DNA of 64,000 nt from Dromiciops gliroides (lineage: Eukaryota; Chordata; Mammalia; Microbiotheria; Microbiotheriidae). Below are positions 44,852 through 59,300 of the stretch, piece by piece (within the stretch, counting starts at the first letter, position 1; every line of letters starts with the position of its first letter). Location: the NCBI RefSeq assembly GCF_019393635.1, contig NC_057861.1:57735532-57799531 (forward strand), in the 5' to 3' direction. Position numbers and translations under genes: made by a program. Under the pieces are notes generated by a model. It had not been told where the DNA came from. It made no database searches and saw nothing but the letters and a program-made list of their open reading frames with translations.

Positions 44852-45559
44852 AGAAGGACTTGGGTCTAGGTCAGTGGTTCCCACCCTTCTCAAGTATAAG
44901 GACCCCTACCTGGAAGTGGTGGTGTTATTTGTGGAGAAAATACATATATTCAAGATGAATTTATATTTTGCTAATCCCAACGTATGCTTTGTTCATCATA
45001 ATGTATGTCTTTAAAATAGCGATATGTATATGTATGGGCAAAGGTATTTGCTTAGCCTACAGAAGATAAAGTGTGTGCTCCTGTGTTACACTAAGTCATT
45101 CCATGAGATGGAGCTTTTCTGATGCCTTTGAACTGGTGGGAGTCTTCAGCCCACAGATCAAGAACCACTGGGCCAGGTGATATTGATGGTATTTCCATGA
45201 ACCGTTAATCTCTAGGCTACTGCATTGGAAGGGACCTTGCAAAGAGATCCTGTAGTCCACACTATTTTACACATAAGAAAACTGAGGCTCAAATGGGGAA
45301 AGTGACTTGCCTCGGGTGGCAGAGGGAATCAGGGGCCAACTTTAGCTGTTCCTACCTCAGGATGAAGGTCTCCCCAATGGACCATCTTAGCTACCAACAA
45401 CCTAACATTTATTGGTGCCCCGTGTATGCCCAGCCCAGGCCAGGTGACCTGTGAGGTATGGGGAAAGACAAGAGAAAAGAAAGAAGCAGACGCTCTCCTT
45501 GGAGAGCTTGTGGTCAGGCGGGGGAGATGAGACTCCCATGAGATGTTCAGAGAGTCATG

Positions 45560-45840
45560 GAGAAGAACATGTCTCCTCTACCATCCCTTCCTGCCAATAT
45601 CCTGCCCTTCCTTCCTGCCTTATTTCCAATGTGATCTTCTCCAAGAAATCTTCCCTGATCCTCCCCATCCCATCTCTACCAGAAGTGACCTCTCTATACT
45701 TTCAGCTCTCATCTACCTCTCTTGCGACCTTGTGTTGTAGTTCTGGGTATGGAAGAACAAAGCTATTTTCCCAGCTAGACAGTGAGTTTTAGCCCTATAT
45801 TTCACATAGCACCCAGTAAATGTATGATGAAAGTTGCTGA
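45560..45840 (+). repeat. L2 LINE 3' end
   Basis: CAAGAAATCTTCCCTGATCC and ATAGCACCCAGTAAATGTAT. Confidence 0.65.
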
Positions 45841-46004
45841 AAAATGAAAGGAAAGCTGCTAAGTGTCTGATAGAGGAGGAGACAGGGAGAGAACTTGGAA
45901 TTCTTGACTAAGGAGTTCTCTCCCATGGGCAATAGGGAGCCACATAAAAGTGAGAGGAAGGGTGGCGTGACTAAAGCTGAGTTTTAGGAAGATTCAACAA
46001 TTAA

Positions 46005-46480
46005 ATTCAATAAACATTTAGAAGCTATCTATGAGGTACAGTGAACTAGGTATTGGGGATACAAAGACAGAAAGGGACCATTCTGCACTCAAAGAGTTTG
46101 CTTTTTTGTGGGATTCAGTATGCGCATAGACACATTTAATGAAAAATCATTCGAAGGATAGAGAGTACTAGCAAATGGTCTAACTAGGAAAGGTTTTCTG
46201 GAAGAGGATGGCTGATATTAGAAGAATGAAATGAAATGAAAAGCCTGTATTATGCATTCATACATTCACTGCATATCAAGCACTGTGCAGAGAGTGGAGG
46301 GGGAGGCTAGAAGCAGGCAGGGAAACTAGTATAGGAGACTGATTAGCATATGGGAACTTTGGGAAGAAAAAAGCCATCTGCTGAATTCTGGGACCAGGGA
46401 AGCAGGCAGTGATGAGGGATGCACCCTCATCAGAAGTCAGAGGCAGGAAATCAGAACTCCAGGTCGGTGAGGCTTAGGGC
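46005..46480 (+). repeat. Old dispersed repeat (AGGTATTGGGGATACAAAG family)
   Basis: Same family as 34660 and 52915. Confidence 0.45.
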
Positions 46481-46625
46481 AGCATGGGGCAGGTAGCGCT
46501 CAGAGGTTGGGGTGAGTGAAAGGGGTGTTGTTAGAGTAGGGATCATTAAACTAGGGCTTGTGGACCCCCCTAGAGATCTGCAAATATATTCCTGAGAGTC
46601 TATGCATTTCATATATACTTTTATT

Positions 46626-46788
46626 TTTTATTATTTTATTATTTTTTTTTTGGCTGGGCATTGAGGGTTAAGTGACTTGCCCAGGGTCACACAGCTAATA
46701 AGTGTCAAGTGTCCAAGGCTGGATTTGACCTCAGGTCCTCCTGAATCCAGGGCCGATACTTTATCCACTACACCATCTAGCTGCCCCC
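46626..46788 (-). mobile_element. CORE-SINE with adjacent TA/CA microsatellite to 46930
   Basis: CATATATACTTTTA on both sides; followed by (TA)n and ATATGTG-rich sequence. Confidence 0.9.
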
Positions 46789-46930
46789 TCATATATACTT
46801 TTAATACACACACATATATACATATGTATGTATATATATATATATACTGGATACATATATATTTATCTATACATATGTGTCATTTATTTATGTGTATTTA
46901 ATATGTGCATATGTGTGTATGTATATAGAG

Positions 46931-47593
46931 AGCATTTTTTTGACAACTGCATTTTAATATAATTGGTTTCCTTTGTAATCCTCTGTGTTTTTATTTTATG
47001 CATTGAAAATCCTTATTCTGCGAAGGACTGCATAGGCTTCAGCAGACTGACTTCCAAAAGGGTCCAGGACACAGAAAGTGTTGAGAACCCTTGGGTTAGA
47101 GTATCATCCATAAAAGTATCACATGTAAACCTCCTACTAAGGAGAACTCTGCCTCTTCCAAGGGTTTCTTCTCTGTCTCTGGCTGAGCCAGTGACTGACA
47201 TTCCATGGCCTAAGCTGGACCTGGGCTGACAGGTCTGGTAAAGTAAGTAGCTGGACCAGGTAAGGAAGGGAAGGAGGGCTCCGGTGGTGCACTCTGTCAC
47301 AATTATCTGGTTGGAAGACTCAGTTCAAAGACTTTACCTAATGGGTGTATCTGAGTAAGGAAGAAAGATGACAATGAGGGGCCTTTGAGAGTTCAGCAGA
47401 GGGAGACAGAGTATGGTAATGCTAGTGACAGAGACAAGGAAATCAGGAAGATGATCTTATTTGGGTGGGGATGGGACACCAAGAACTAAGGTGAAAGGTG
47501 ACAGCGCCAAAGCCTTTGGAATGAGTGGCTAGGCAGAAGTAAGCTGGGGGAGAAGGTTATCAGCTAGGCCCACCTCCTCTCTGTCCCCCACAG
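46931..47593. other. Region upstream of USHBP1 ATG exon
   Basis: No repeat or exon recognised, apart from the acceptor at 47593. A non-coding first exon may lie here or further left. Confidence 0.35.
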
Positions 47594-47611
47594 GCAAGGC
47601 CCAAACCACAG
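47594..47611 (+). other. USHBP1: USHBP1 5' UTR end with upstream acceptor
   Basis: CTGTCCCCCACAG at 47593 is a good acceptor 18 bases before the ATG, so a separate non-coding first exon probably lies upstream; I could not locate it. Confidence 0.5.
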
Positions 47612-50600
47612 ATGAGCAGCCGAGCCACTAGACCCCGCAGCCGGCGGGGGAGGGCACCACCCCCAGTGAGTGACAGTGATCCCTGGACAGGCAAATGCCT
47701 TCCCTTTGTTCTTCCTGAAAACAGGAAGAGAGGCCAAATGAGGTTCCCCCCCCCCCATCAGGCAGGGTGGGGTTGGGAAACATGGAGAGTCCCCAGGGCT
47801 GGCCTAACTCTGGAGTCCCCTCCCTACCTGACCGCCAAAGCCTTCGCCTTGGGGCCTGTTTGCCCATCTGAAATCCTCATCTTCCCAGAAAATTCAGTGT
47901 TAGGTTCTGTCCAATGGGGGTATCCCCAGAGTGTCCTCTCCATGACCTGCAATACTGACACAGGATGTCAGAGTCCACTTGGGGCTCGGAACCCCATGCC
48001 CAAGGCTAAGGGTGTTTGCAGGTAGAGCTGGACCCCGTGGTGGAGAGCAGTGAAGAGGCTGAAGCAGCAGGAAGCAGCGTTGGGCCCGAGCAGGCCTCCA
48101 GGCCCCAGGAAGAGTCACTGGCAGAGCACCTGGTCAGCACCGTGGAGCCGAGCAACCAAGGCGACTGTCTACGGCTGGACACCCACGGGTAGGGCTGGGG
48201 CTGGGGCCGAAAGAGGCAGCAAGGTATTCTGAGGCACCCAGCTACTCACACCCCCGTCATCTTCCTACTCTGAGCTCCAGCTTTACGGGGAGGAAGGGGG
48301 TTATGCCCAGCTCCAACTTTGTGTACTCTGTTCCAAGGTTCCTTTCCAGTTCTACCATTTCATGTTCTAAGGGCCCTCCAGCTCTGATAGCCTGTGTTCT
48401 AGGGGCCCTCCCATGTTCTAAGGGCCCTCCTAAGAAGAATGGAGGGGGCAGCTAGGTGGTGCAGTGGATAAAGCACTGGCCCTGGAGTCAGGAGTTCAAA
48501 TCCAGCCTCAGACACTTAACACTTACTAGCTTTGTGACCCTGGGCAAGTCACTTAACTGCAATTCCCTCACTTAAAAAAAAAAAGAATAGATGTAATAGA
48601 TATAATAATATAGGTATATAAATACATTTATAGAAACATGGACTATGTGTATATATTTATAGAAATTTAGAATAGATATAATATAGTAATATAGGTATAT
48701 AAATACATCTAAAGACTCTTAGAATATAGAAATTTATAGAATAATAGAATATAGAGTAATATGGGATTAATATAGAATCTTAGCAGCCCTGGAGTCAGGA
48801 GGACCTGAGTTCAAATCCAACCTCAGACACTTGATACTTACTAGCTGAGTGACCCTGGGCAAGTCACTTAACTCCAATTGCCTCACCAAATAGATAAATA
48901 AATGGGTGGATGGATGGATGGATAGATGGATGGATAAATGAATGAATGAATAGATAACTAAATGAATGAATGAATAAATGGATGAATGGATTAATAAATA
49001 AATTAATGAATAGATAGATGAATGAATGAATAAATAGATGAATAAATAAATGAAATATGGAATCTTAGAATATATACAATATAGAAATATAGAGATAATA
49101 ATAGCCTATAGACTAAAATAGGATTAATATAGAATCTTAGAATATGTGTATACATATTTATAGAATCTTATAAAATATACATCTCTAGCTAGCTAGCTAC
49201 CTATATTTAAATATATCTCTCTAGGGAGATAGAGAAAGATACACAAGAAGCATCCTGGTGTGGAGGAGAAAGGCTCAGCCTCAGGAGCCAGGAGATCCAA
49301 CTTCTCACACATGTTGTTAGCTGAATGACTTTAAGCAAGTCACTTACCCTCTCAATGTTTCAGGTGACTAAGACTAAATGGCAGAGAAAGAGAAAGGATG
49401 CTGACCTATATTAACAGAATACCAGTGAAACAAATTCTCTGTCTCTGTCTGTCCCATATAAGATCATTGGAGAGTAATTTTTTTTTAAGTGCTATGAAGG
49501 CCTGTTAGAGAAAGCTCTTACCAACTATGGGGCTTAGGGGCTGGGGGGTGAGAGTAAAGGAGGGGGCTGAGCACAAGGGAAGGGAATTTCCTAGAGGTGG
49601 TAGCATCTGAATTCTGTTTTTAAAAACCCAGCTAGAGGGGCAGCTAGGTGGTGCAGTGGATAGAGCACCAGCCCTGGAGTCAGGAGTACCTGAGTTCAAA
49701 TCCGACCTTGGACACTTAACACTTACTAGCTGTGTGACCCTGGGCAAGTCACTTAACCCCAATTGCCTCACTAAAAAAAATTTTAAAACCCAGCTAGAAT
49801 TCATCTGGTGAAGAGAGAGACAGAAAGGAGTGGAGATAAGGGAAGAGTGAACAAAAGCATTGAAGTATGGAAACAGAATACATGTCCAGGGGGTGGGGAA
49901 TTGTCCAGTTTAACTAGAGCATAAAATGCTTCAAGGGGAAAAATAAGATAAGATGGGGAAAATAGGGTAGTGCCAGGTTCTGAAGGACTTGGATTGCCAG
50001 GCAGAACAGCTTGAACTTTACCTGAATTCCTCTGAGAATCCCTTGTTGCCTTTGCAATTCAGCTCATATATCATCTCTATGTGGGGCCTTTCCTGATAAT
50101 AATAACTAGAATTTATATAGAACATTAAGGCTTCCAAAGCACTTTACAAATATCATTTTGTTCCATCCTTATAACAACTCTGAGAGGTAGGTGCTATCTT
50201 TGTCCCCATTTAACAGACAAAGAAATTGAGGCAGACAGGTTAAATGACTTGCCCAGGGTCATACACTTAGTAAATGATGGAAGCTGGATTTGAATTTAGG
50301 TCTGTTTATTTCCTAGTCATGGAATTTATCCACTGTACCACTTAGCAGTCTCTTACCCCTTGGCTGCTAGTGCTCTCCCCACTCAAAAAAAAAAAAAGTA
50401 TACTTTATACACACACACACACACACACAGAGTCTCTTCTGATAGATTGTGATCTCCTTGTGATCAAGGGCTTTTTTTAGTTTTGTCTTTTTATACTCAG
50501 GCCCCAGCACAGCAACTAGCACATAGTGCGCACTTAATAAATTGCTTGGAAATTGATCTACTTGGGGAAGTAATAGGGAGCCAGTGAAGATTTTTGAGAA

Positions 50601-53600
50601 GTGGAAGGACACAAGCAGATCTATGTACAAGGAAGACTATGCTAGGTAGTTGTATGAAGGAATGGGTTTGAGGAAACCTGTAATGAAGCTATTACAGTAA
50701 TTATAGCTGAATGTCAATGAGAACCTATAGTATGGTGGTGGCCATAGAAACAGACAGGGATGGATGCAACAGCTATAATTATAACTGATTATTGTATTGT
50801 AATTTATTATCATCATTAATTGTAATTGTTCGTCATGATTAGTAATTACTGGAATTATTAATTAATTGGGAATGAAAAGGAAGAGTAAAGAGTAGCTCAA
50901 AGATTCTAAAGATGAGGGAACTGGGGGCAGCTAGGTGGTGCAGTGGATAAAAGCATCGGCTTTGGATTCAGGAAGACCTGAGTTCAAATCTAGCCTCAGG
51001 ACACTTGGACACCTACTAGCCGTGTGACCTGGACAAGTCACTTAACCCTCATTGTCCCCCCTCAAAAAAAAAGATGGGGGGCAGCTAGATGGCGCAGTGG
51101 ATAAAGCACTGGCCCTGGATTCAGGAGGAGCTGAGTTCAAATCCGGCCTTGGACACTTGACACTTACTAGCTGTGTGATCCTGGGCAAGTCACTTAACCC
51201 CCATTGCCCCACCAAAAAAAAAAAAAGGGGGGCAGCTATATGGCGCAGTGGATAGAGCACCAGCCCTGGAAGTCAGGAGTACCTGAGTTCAAATCTGGTC
51301 TCAGACACTTACTAGCTGTGTGACTCTGGGCAAGTCACTTAACCCCAATTGCCTCACCAAAAAAAATTTTTAAAAAATTAAAAAAAAAAAAGGTGGGGGA
51401 ACTAAGTGAATGGTCAGAGGGGAACAATTAAGTCAGAAGGAAGGGGGTTTGGAGAGAAAGATAATGAAGCTGATCTTGGACATGTTGAGTTTGAGGCGCT
51501 GATGGGATTTCTAGCTAGTGATTCATGTCTGGAAATCAAAGGATAAATCAAGACTGAAAATAGAGGGAGGGAAAGGGAAAAGAGTAAGCATTTCTATAGT
51601 GCCTACTATAGGCCAGGCACTGTGCTAAGCACTTAAAAATCCCCCAATATTATCTCAATTGATCCCTCTTAAAAACCTTTGGAGGTAGGTACTATTCCCT
51701 ACTTCATAGTTGAGGGATACTGAGGCAAAAAGAGATTAAGTGACTTGTCTAGGGTCACACAGCTATTAAGTGTCTGTGGCTAGATTTGAACTCAGTCTTC
51801 CTGACTCCAAGATCCAGCAGTCTATGCACCATGGTACCACCCAGCTGCCCCTGGTTACAGATTTTGGGTATCATCTGCATGGAGGAGAGTTAGCCACCTG
51901 GGAGTGATTGAGGTTACAAAGGAAGACGTAGAGAGAAAGAACAATAGCAGCATAGATTTGGAACTGAATGGGAGCTTAGAAGTCATCTAGTCGGGGCAGC
52001 TAGATGGCGCAGTGGATAGAGCACCGGCCCTGGAGTCCGGAGGACCTGGTTCAAATATGGCCTCAGACACTTAACACTTACTAGCTGTGTGACCCTGGGC
52101 AAGTCACTTAACCCCAATTGCCTCACACACACAAAAAAAAGTCATCTAGTCACTGATTTTACAGATGAGGAAACTGAGGTTTACATCAGTGATGATGAGT
52201 AAATGGCAGGGCTAGGATTCACAAGCAGGCCCCCCAGTTTCAAGGCCAGCAAGCACACAATGCTGCCTCGAGAGGAGAGGGCTGAGGCCAGAACCTTAGG
52301 GAGCACTCACATTAAGGAGTCAAAAGAGGATAAGACACAGCAAAGGAGACAATGAACGAACTGATAAAAGAGGGGAGCCAGGCCAGTGTGTCTGTGAAAC
52401 CAAAGAGAAGAGAGTATCCAGGATATCTGTTGTTGAGTCATTCAACAACGTGTCCCACTCTTCATGACTCCATTTGGGGTTTTCTGACCAAGATACTGGA
52501 AGTGTGTTTGCCATTTCCTCTCCAGGCCCATTTTAAATGTTGTTGTTTTTTTAAATTTTTCTATTATTTATAATGTTTGGCGGGGCAATGAGGTTAAGTG
52601 ACTTGCCCAGAGTCACACAGCTAGTAAGTGTCAAGTGTCCGAGGCCGGATTTGAACTCAGCCCTGAATCCAGGGCCAGTGCTTTATCCACCATGCCACCT
52701 AGCTGCCCCCTTCAGCCCATTTTACAGATGAGGAAACTGAGGCAAACAGGGTGAAGTGACTTGCCCAGGGTCACACAGCTAGTAAGTGTCTGAGGCCGGA
52801 TTTGAACTCAGGAAGATGAGCCTTCTTGACTCCAGGCCCAGTGCTCTATCCATTATGGCACCATCTAGCTGCCCTACTTATCATTATCTGGGATAAAGAA
52901 GTGATAATAAACCAATAACCAATAAGCATTTATTAAGGTCCTACAATTATGCTACTACGTGCCAAGCACTAACCAAACATCTTAGGGATACAAATACAAA
53001 AGAATAAAACCATCTTTAGTCTCAAGTTTATATTCTGATGAGGGAAACAGCAAATAAACATGTTAGTTTATACAGAATAAATAGAGAAAAATAAAAATGA
53101 ATACATGGGATTTGGGCATGGGAGTGGATCAGGAAAGACTTCATATGGAAGACAGTGCTTGAGCTGCCCCTGAAAAAAGAAAGGGAAAGAAACAAGCATT
53201 TATTAAGGCTTACCGTGTGCTCCTGACTCTACTGTGTGCTAAGCACTTTATGAATGTTATCTCATTTTATCCTCATAATGATAACCCTCGGAAGTAGGTC
53301 TATCATTATCTCCCTTTTGCAGTTGAAGAAACTGAGGCAGTCAGAGGGTTAAGTGACTATCCAGGATCCCACAGCTAATGTGAACTCAGGTTCTCCTGGC
53401 TGCAGGCCCAGTACTACTACTACCCTTCCTAATGGTGTATTTATTTGAATAAGGGGAGACATGTAGGAAAGGGAGTTTTGGCCTAAGTGGTTACCCAAGA
53501 TCACGAACAGTAGATTGTCACATACTTTCCAATCCCAATCGTGGCACTGATTTGACTGTAACAAGATAAGAAGCTGGGTGACTGAGGGGTTGGGTGGTCC

Positions 53601-56268
53601 CATACAGGGACAGGCAGCATGATGCTCCAGTAGGGTAGGACTCAATTTCCTGGTGGCCAGGATCGTGAATGAAGCATGGTGGCTGAGGCCCGCTAGAGAG
53701 AGAGGGATGCTTTGATTTGCTCATTCACCCACCAATCAGGACAGCTGCGTCCCAGGGTGGGATGCCAGAGAAGCAGCCTCTGAACGAGCCTCGAAGAAGA
53801 GGATTCTGAAAGTAGAGATGAGCCTTCTAGGTCTTGACCTATGGGGCTGACAGCTGGTGGGAACCCATAGCAGTAGAGATTGAATGTGGCCATCCTAGGG
53901 CCTTAGTTGGTTTTGGCAGTAAGATAGAAAGGAGCCAGTGGGGAGAGATTGAAAGGTGAAGTTAGCAAAGCCCTGGAAAAGCCCTGAAGGAAGATGAATG
54001 TTGGGGGAGGGGGGCTGAAGCCTGGACCCATGATTTCATTGGCAAAGAGAATTCCCAAAAGAGGAGCCTCCCTCTCTACCAAAGCAACTCTGGTGCTTCT
54101 CTGAAACGAAGTCTGAAGTCTTAATGGGCTGTCTACTAGGGCAAGAGCATGGGAACCCCATAGCCCCAGGGCATCCTACAACACTCTCAAGTGGAGTCTG
54201 AACCAGATTAATATGTAACCTGGGAACTATTTAACAAAGTCAATAAAAGCACAATAGAACATAGGTAATGGTTTAAAATGGTGTTTTCTAAGTTAATTAT
54301 CTGGCCCTCTCAGTTTGACACCACCAGTCTAGAGCACTGAGAAGTCAAAATGACTTTCCCAGGGTCACAGTCAGTATGAGGCAGGCTTATCATAGGGCCT
54401 GGCATATAGTAAGTAAGCACTTAGTAAATGTTTATTCAATTGAATTGAATTGAATCTACTTTGCAATGTTACTGCCTATATAAATGACATTATATAGGGT
54501 TTAAAAGGTTGCAAAGCATTTAACATAATTTTTAAAAATTGTATATCTGTTATATATACAATTATATGTTTATATGTTTTAAAATTTATTTGTCAGGACT
54601 CCCATTTTGCAGATCAGTAAACTGAGGCTCAGAAAGGTACTTGACTTACTCTGTCATCAGAGTTAGGATTTAGAACCAGGTCTTCCTAACTTAAGTTGCT
54701 GCTTCTATGATAGCAAGGACTCCAATAGAGGGATTTGTACTAGTTAGCTGTAGGCTGTTTGAAGCAATTTTTGGGGCCTGCATTTACTTCAAGCTATAGC
54801 TAGGAGTGTCCGTCTCCCCCCCCCCCACTCCCCGCCAATATTTTCACCAAAGGACTCACTAGTTCAAAGACATTTAAATATCAAATTAAATATTAGATTT
54901 ATTAAAGATTAATATTAAAGATTAAAGGTAAAATGCAAAACAAAATAAGTGACCAAATGATCCCCACCCACAGAGACGTAGATTGTCCTCTCGGGCTACC
55001 ATACTGCAGGTGGGGAAGGAGGTAGATACGTCCCGGGTGGGGCAGACACAGGGAGCATTTGGCCCCATCAATGTTTCTTAAGCTTGTGCCAAGCACTGGG
55101 ACACGTGCACGGTAGGAAGAACTCATACTCCCCTTTTGCAGAGCCCCTATGTCCTCTGGCGAGGTCATCAGGTGAGCTGAGCTGGGGTCCAGTACGGCTT
55201 TGGCTCTTTCTGCTACCACACTCTCTGCTGGGCATCTCTGTCCATGCTGCTCTCTGCTGCCATCTGCTGGTCTCCAACTGCAGTGAGGCTTCTTCCTCTA
55301 CGACTTCAGCCCTGGGGCAAATCGTTAGTTCTTTCTGTATTGTAGACCCCATCCAGTTACACAGTTACTCTTGGGCTTTTTAAAAAAATAATAAACTTTT
55401 TATTTATCGTTTTGTTCCAATTTTTTATCCCTCTTTTCTCCCTCTCCGACCCCCTCCCTGAGGTGGCAAGCAATCAGATATGGGTTATACATATTTGTCA
55501 TTTTGTACAAGAGTTCTTAGACTTTTAAAATCAATTATGTTTTTATTTTGTTAAATATTTCCTGATTACATTTTATTTTAATATTAATTTTTTTAAAGTA
55601 AGTTCCAAATTCTCTTTCCCTCTTGCCCTTCCCCCATGCACTGAAACTAGCCCATTTTATTTTGGGTTTTGGTTTTTTTGTGAGGCAATTGGGGTTAAGT
55701 GACTTGCCCAGGGTCACACAGCTAGCAAGTGTTAAGTGTCTGAGGCCGGATTTGAACTCAGGTACTCCTGAATCCAGGGCCGGTGCTTTATCCACTGTGC
55801 CATCTAGCTGCCCATTCCCCCCCAGACATTTTTTTAAAAAACCATTTTATCTCTTCTCTGGCTTCCTAGTCTAATTCCCCCTTCCTAATTCTTATCAGAA
55901 TTGTGATCAGAGAATTGTCTAAAGATCTTTGCAAACTATGAAGGTATATACAAATTCCAGAAGTTATCTCTGCAAAATCACCCCAGAGGCTACATAGCTA
56001 AATTTCAAAGGAGATAGGGGAAGCTCCCATAATGCCTCTGGAGTTCCATGGAAGTCACAGGATCTGGGTTGGGTGGAGAACTGCTTGGCTAGCGAACTTT
56101 GCCCTGCTTCCCCATGGCAACAAAATCATTCCCTTTCTACACGTGTGCCCATGCCTCATACAGGTATGTGCATGCAGGTACCCAGAGATGCATGTGGATG
56201 CATACATACATATTTACACTCCTTATATTTTCCTTCTGGCTACCTCCCTCTCCATTCCTCTTAAAAAA

Positions 56269-56300
<32 letters not shown>

Positions 56301-59300
56301 GCAATTGGGGTTAAGTGACTTGCCCAGAGTCACAAAGCTAGTAGGTATCAAGTGTCTGAGGCCACATTTTGTTTTTGTTTTTTTTTGGTGAGGCAATTGG
56401 GGTTAAGTGACTTGCCCAGGATCACACAGCTAGTAAGTGTCAAGTGTCTGAGGCCCAGATTTTGAACTCAGGTCCTCCTGAATCCAGGGCCAGTGTTTTA
56501 TCCACTGTACCAACTAGCTGCCCCCTCCATTCTTCTTTATTTTCCCCTAGGGTCTCCTTCCCCTTCTTACAGGTGCTTTGACCCTTGGAACAAAACACCC
56601 CAAGACTGGGTGTGTCTTGCTTCCTTCTCTCCCAGTACCATCAGGAGAAAATGCCCCCTGTAGATGGTAGGGATGAATGTGAGAGAGAATAGGGAGTTGA
56701 GTGGGGGGAGCCTGTAATCTGATGGTCCATTTTCCTGGGCCTTGGTTTCTTTAGGGATGGGCAGATAGAAGCCCAGAGCCCAGCAGCCATCTGACTTCTG
56801 GAAAGCCTCCCAGGATGCCCGCCTCACTCCCTTCTCTGTTCCACCAGCCCTCAGGGGAGGGATGCCCAGGAAGGTGAGCTCCCTAGGTGCTCTGGAGGGC
56901 CAGTCACTGCCTCAAAGGGTTGTTAAGTTCCCTGTTTGCCTTAAACTATCATTTAATATCCCCTACCCCCCAACCTCCATCAGTATCACTCATGGAATTC
57001 ACTTGAGGCAACTCTCCACTTTGTGCCTCTCCCTAGAGGTTCCTACCCCCACCCCAATCTGAGTTTTCCATCTCTCTCCCTCAAATCTCCTAGTATGACA
57101 CGTGTATTCCCCCCGCACCCCCTCCCCCTTCCAGCCAAGCCCTAGCGTTCAGGACTCCTTGGTTCCAACTCCCAGGTCAAGGCCCCGACCTGTACCTGGC
57201 CCTGCAGCAAGCGGTTGAGTCCTTGGAGAAGGCGGCAGCCACTTATCACCAACAGGCCTCCAGCCACCCAGTCTCAACTCCTCTCGGCCCAGAGGAGCAA
57301 GGCAAGACTGAGGAGGTGAGCATCTCCCAATCAATCAGGGCAGACTTCCTGCAGGAAGCCTGAGGTTGAAGGGCATGGGTTCTGTGTCCAGAGTCTGATC
57401 CTCTATGGATGGGGCTCTCAGGACAGACCATGGCCTCTGCAAAGACTGGAGGAGTTGGTCAGGGGCTGGGGCCCTGTAGGACAAGAGGAGGGGATGCCTG
57501 AGGAGGAGAGAGTCCGCTACAAGCAGGAGGCTCTGAGCCTGACCCTGAGCAGAATGCCAGCCTTCGGGCTTCCCTGAAGAGCAAGGAAGAGGAGTTTAGC
57601 CCAGGAGCAGGCCTCCCTCCAGGCCTTTCAGGCATGAGAAGGAGAAGTTACAGAGACAGGTAGGTTTTTTGGGAGGAAGACCAGGACCTGCCCTCAAGGA
57701 GTCTTCATTCTGAGAGAGAATGGTCCAGTACCTTTTTATAAGAAGTGAGATAGGGGGCAGCTAGGTGACGCAGTGGATAAAGCACTAGCCTTGGATTCAG
57801 GAGGACCCAAGTTCAAATCCAGCCTCAGACACTTGACACTTAACTAGCTGTGTGACCCTGGGCAAGTCACTTAACCCTCATTGCCCTGCAAAAAAAAAAA
57901 AAAAAAAGAAGAAGTGAGATAGAGCCACCTACCCTCCAATCAAGATCACATAGTCCTCAAGTGATGGGGTGGCTTCTTAATGGGCAGCTCAGAGGGCGGG
58001 GTCTTAAGCTGGGAGGCATTTTGTGGGGGAAGGTGAGATAAGAAAGGAGAAGAGGACAGTGCTTGGGGAAACAAGGACTTGGTAGAAGCCAGGCTGGGAC
58101 AGGAGACTGACCCAGCTGGGGGATGGGCTGATGGTTGAGCCTTCTAGCACTCATCACTGGCCTGTGCTTCCTTCCCCCTCCAGGTCTGGGAGCTGCATGA
58201 ATCTCTACTGAAGCTGGACTTGTCTCCAGCACTCCCCCTTAGCCAGGACAGCTCTATGAGCAGATCCAGCAGTCCAGGGCCAGAGGGGGAGCTCTGGGGG
58301 GCCCAGGTGGGTACCATGATAATCAGCATCCTTGCAGACATTTGTATGGTACTCAAGAGATTTATTGGGCCCCTCTTCCACAACCATCCCATGATGTATG
58401 TAACATACCAAAGGAAGCTGAAAAGGGAAAGGGGGAAGAGGGGAAGGTACCCATCGGGGAGGGCATGGTGTAGAAGTCTGAAAAGCCACAAGCGGAGCCA
58501 GGAGCAGGGAATGAAGGTGGGCAAGCTTGGACTCCTTCCCAAAATGGAAGGCCTGGAAAGAGTTCACTTGTGGGATAATAATGTATTTAAATGGGTAAAA
58601 TAAACTAGATAGGATTGCAAAGGAAACTAAAGGTTTAGAAAAATTATGCATGTTGTGTGTATACACACATGTATATATATACACACATTTGTTTGTTCAT
58701 TTATTTATTTATTTCCTATCAAGTCCATGGATTTCCTTGGAAGCCCATGAATACCAGGTTAAAAATGCCTGCCCCCTTCCTGTCTCTTTTATTATGACAG
58801 GAGAGGGCTTCTGTCTGCCTGCCCCTAATCTGAAGCCCCCTGGGTAAATCAGACTGCCCCTTATGGTCAGGACTGGAATCCAGGCCCTTGGGGTTTCAGA
58901 ATCCCCATGGGGGTAGGCACACAAATTCATGTCTTCTCTTATGACCTACCACCCCTTGCTACAGCGACTCCAGAGTATTTCCAGCCCTGTTATCCCAGCA
59001 CCCCTGACACCAGAGCTACAGGACCTGGAGGCTCAAATGGAACAACTCCGGAGGTAAAATCTGTGACCCCCTGGGCTATGGAGGTAGCAGCTGAGGTCAG
59101 TCTCTGCACAGTCTGTCTAGGAGTACTGGGCCAGGTTATCACATCCATTCCACCCCTAACTTTTATCCTTTCTCTCCTCTTCCCCTTCCCAACCCAGGAC
59201 CGTTCAGAGGCTAAAATGCTTCAACCAGATGCTATTGGGGGCCCTGAAATCCTGCAAGGGCCACTCAGAGGGGCTGAGCATGCAGCTGGGTCAGAGGGAG

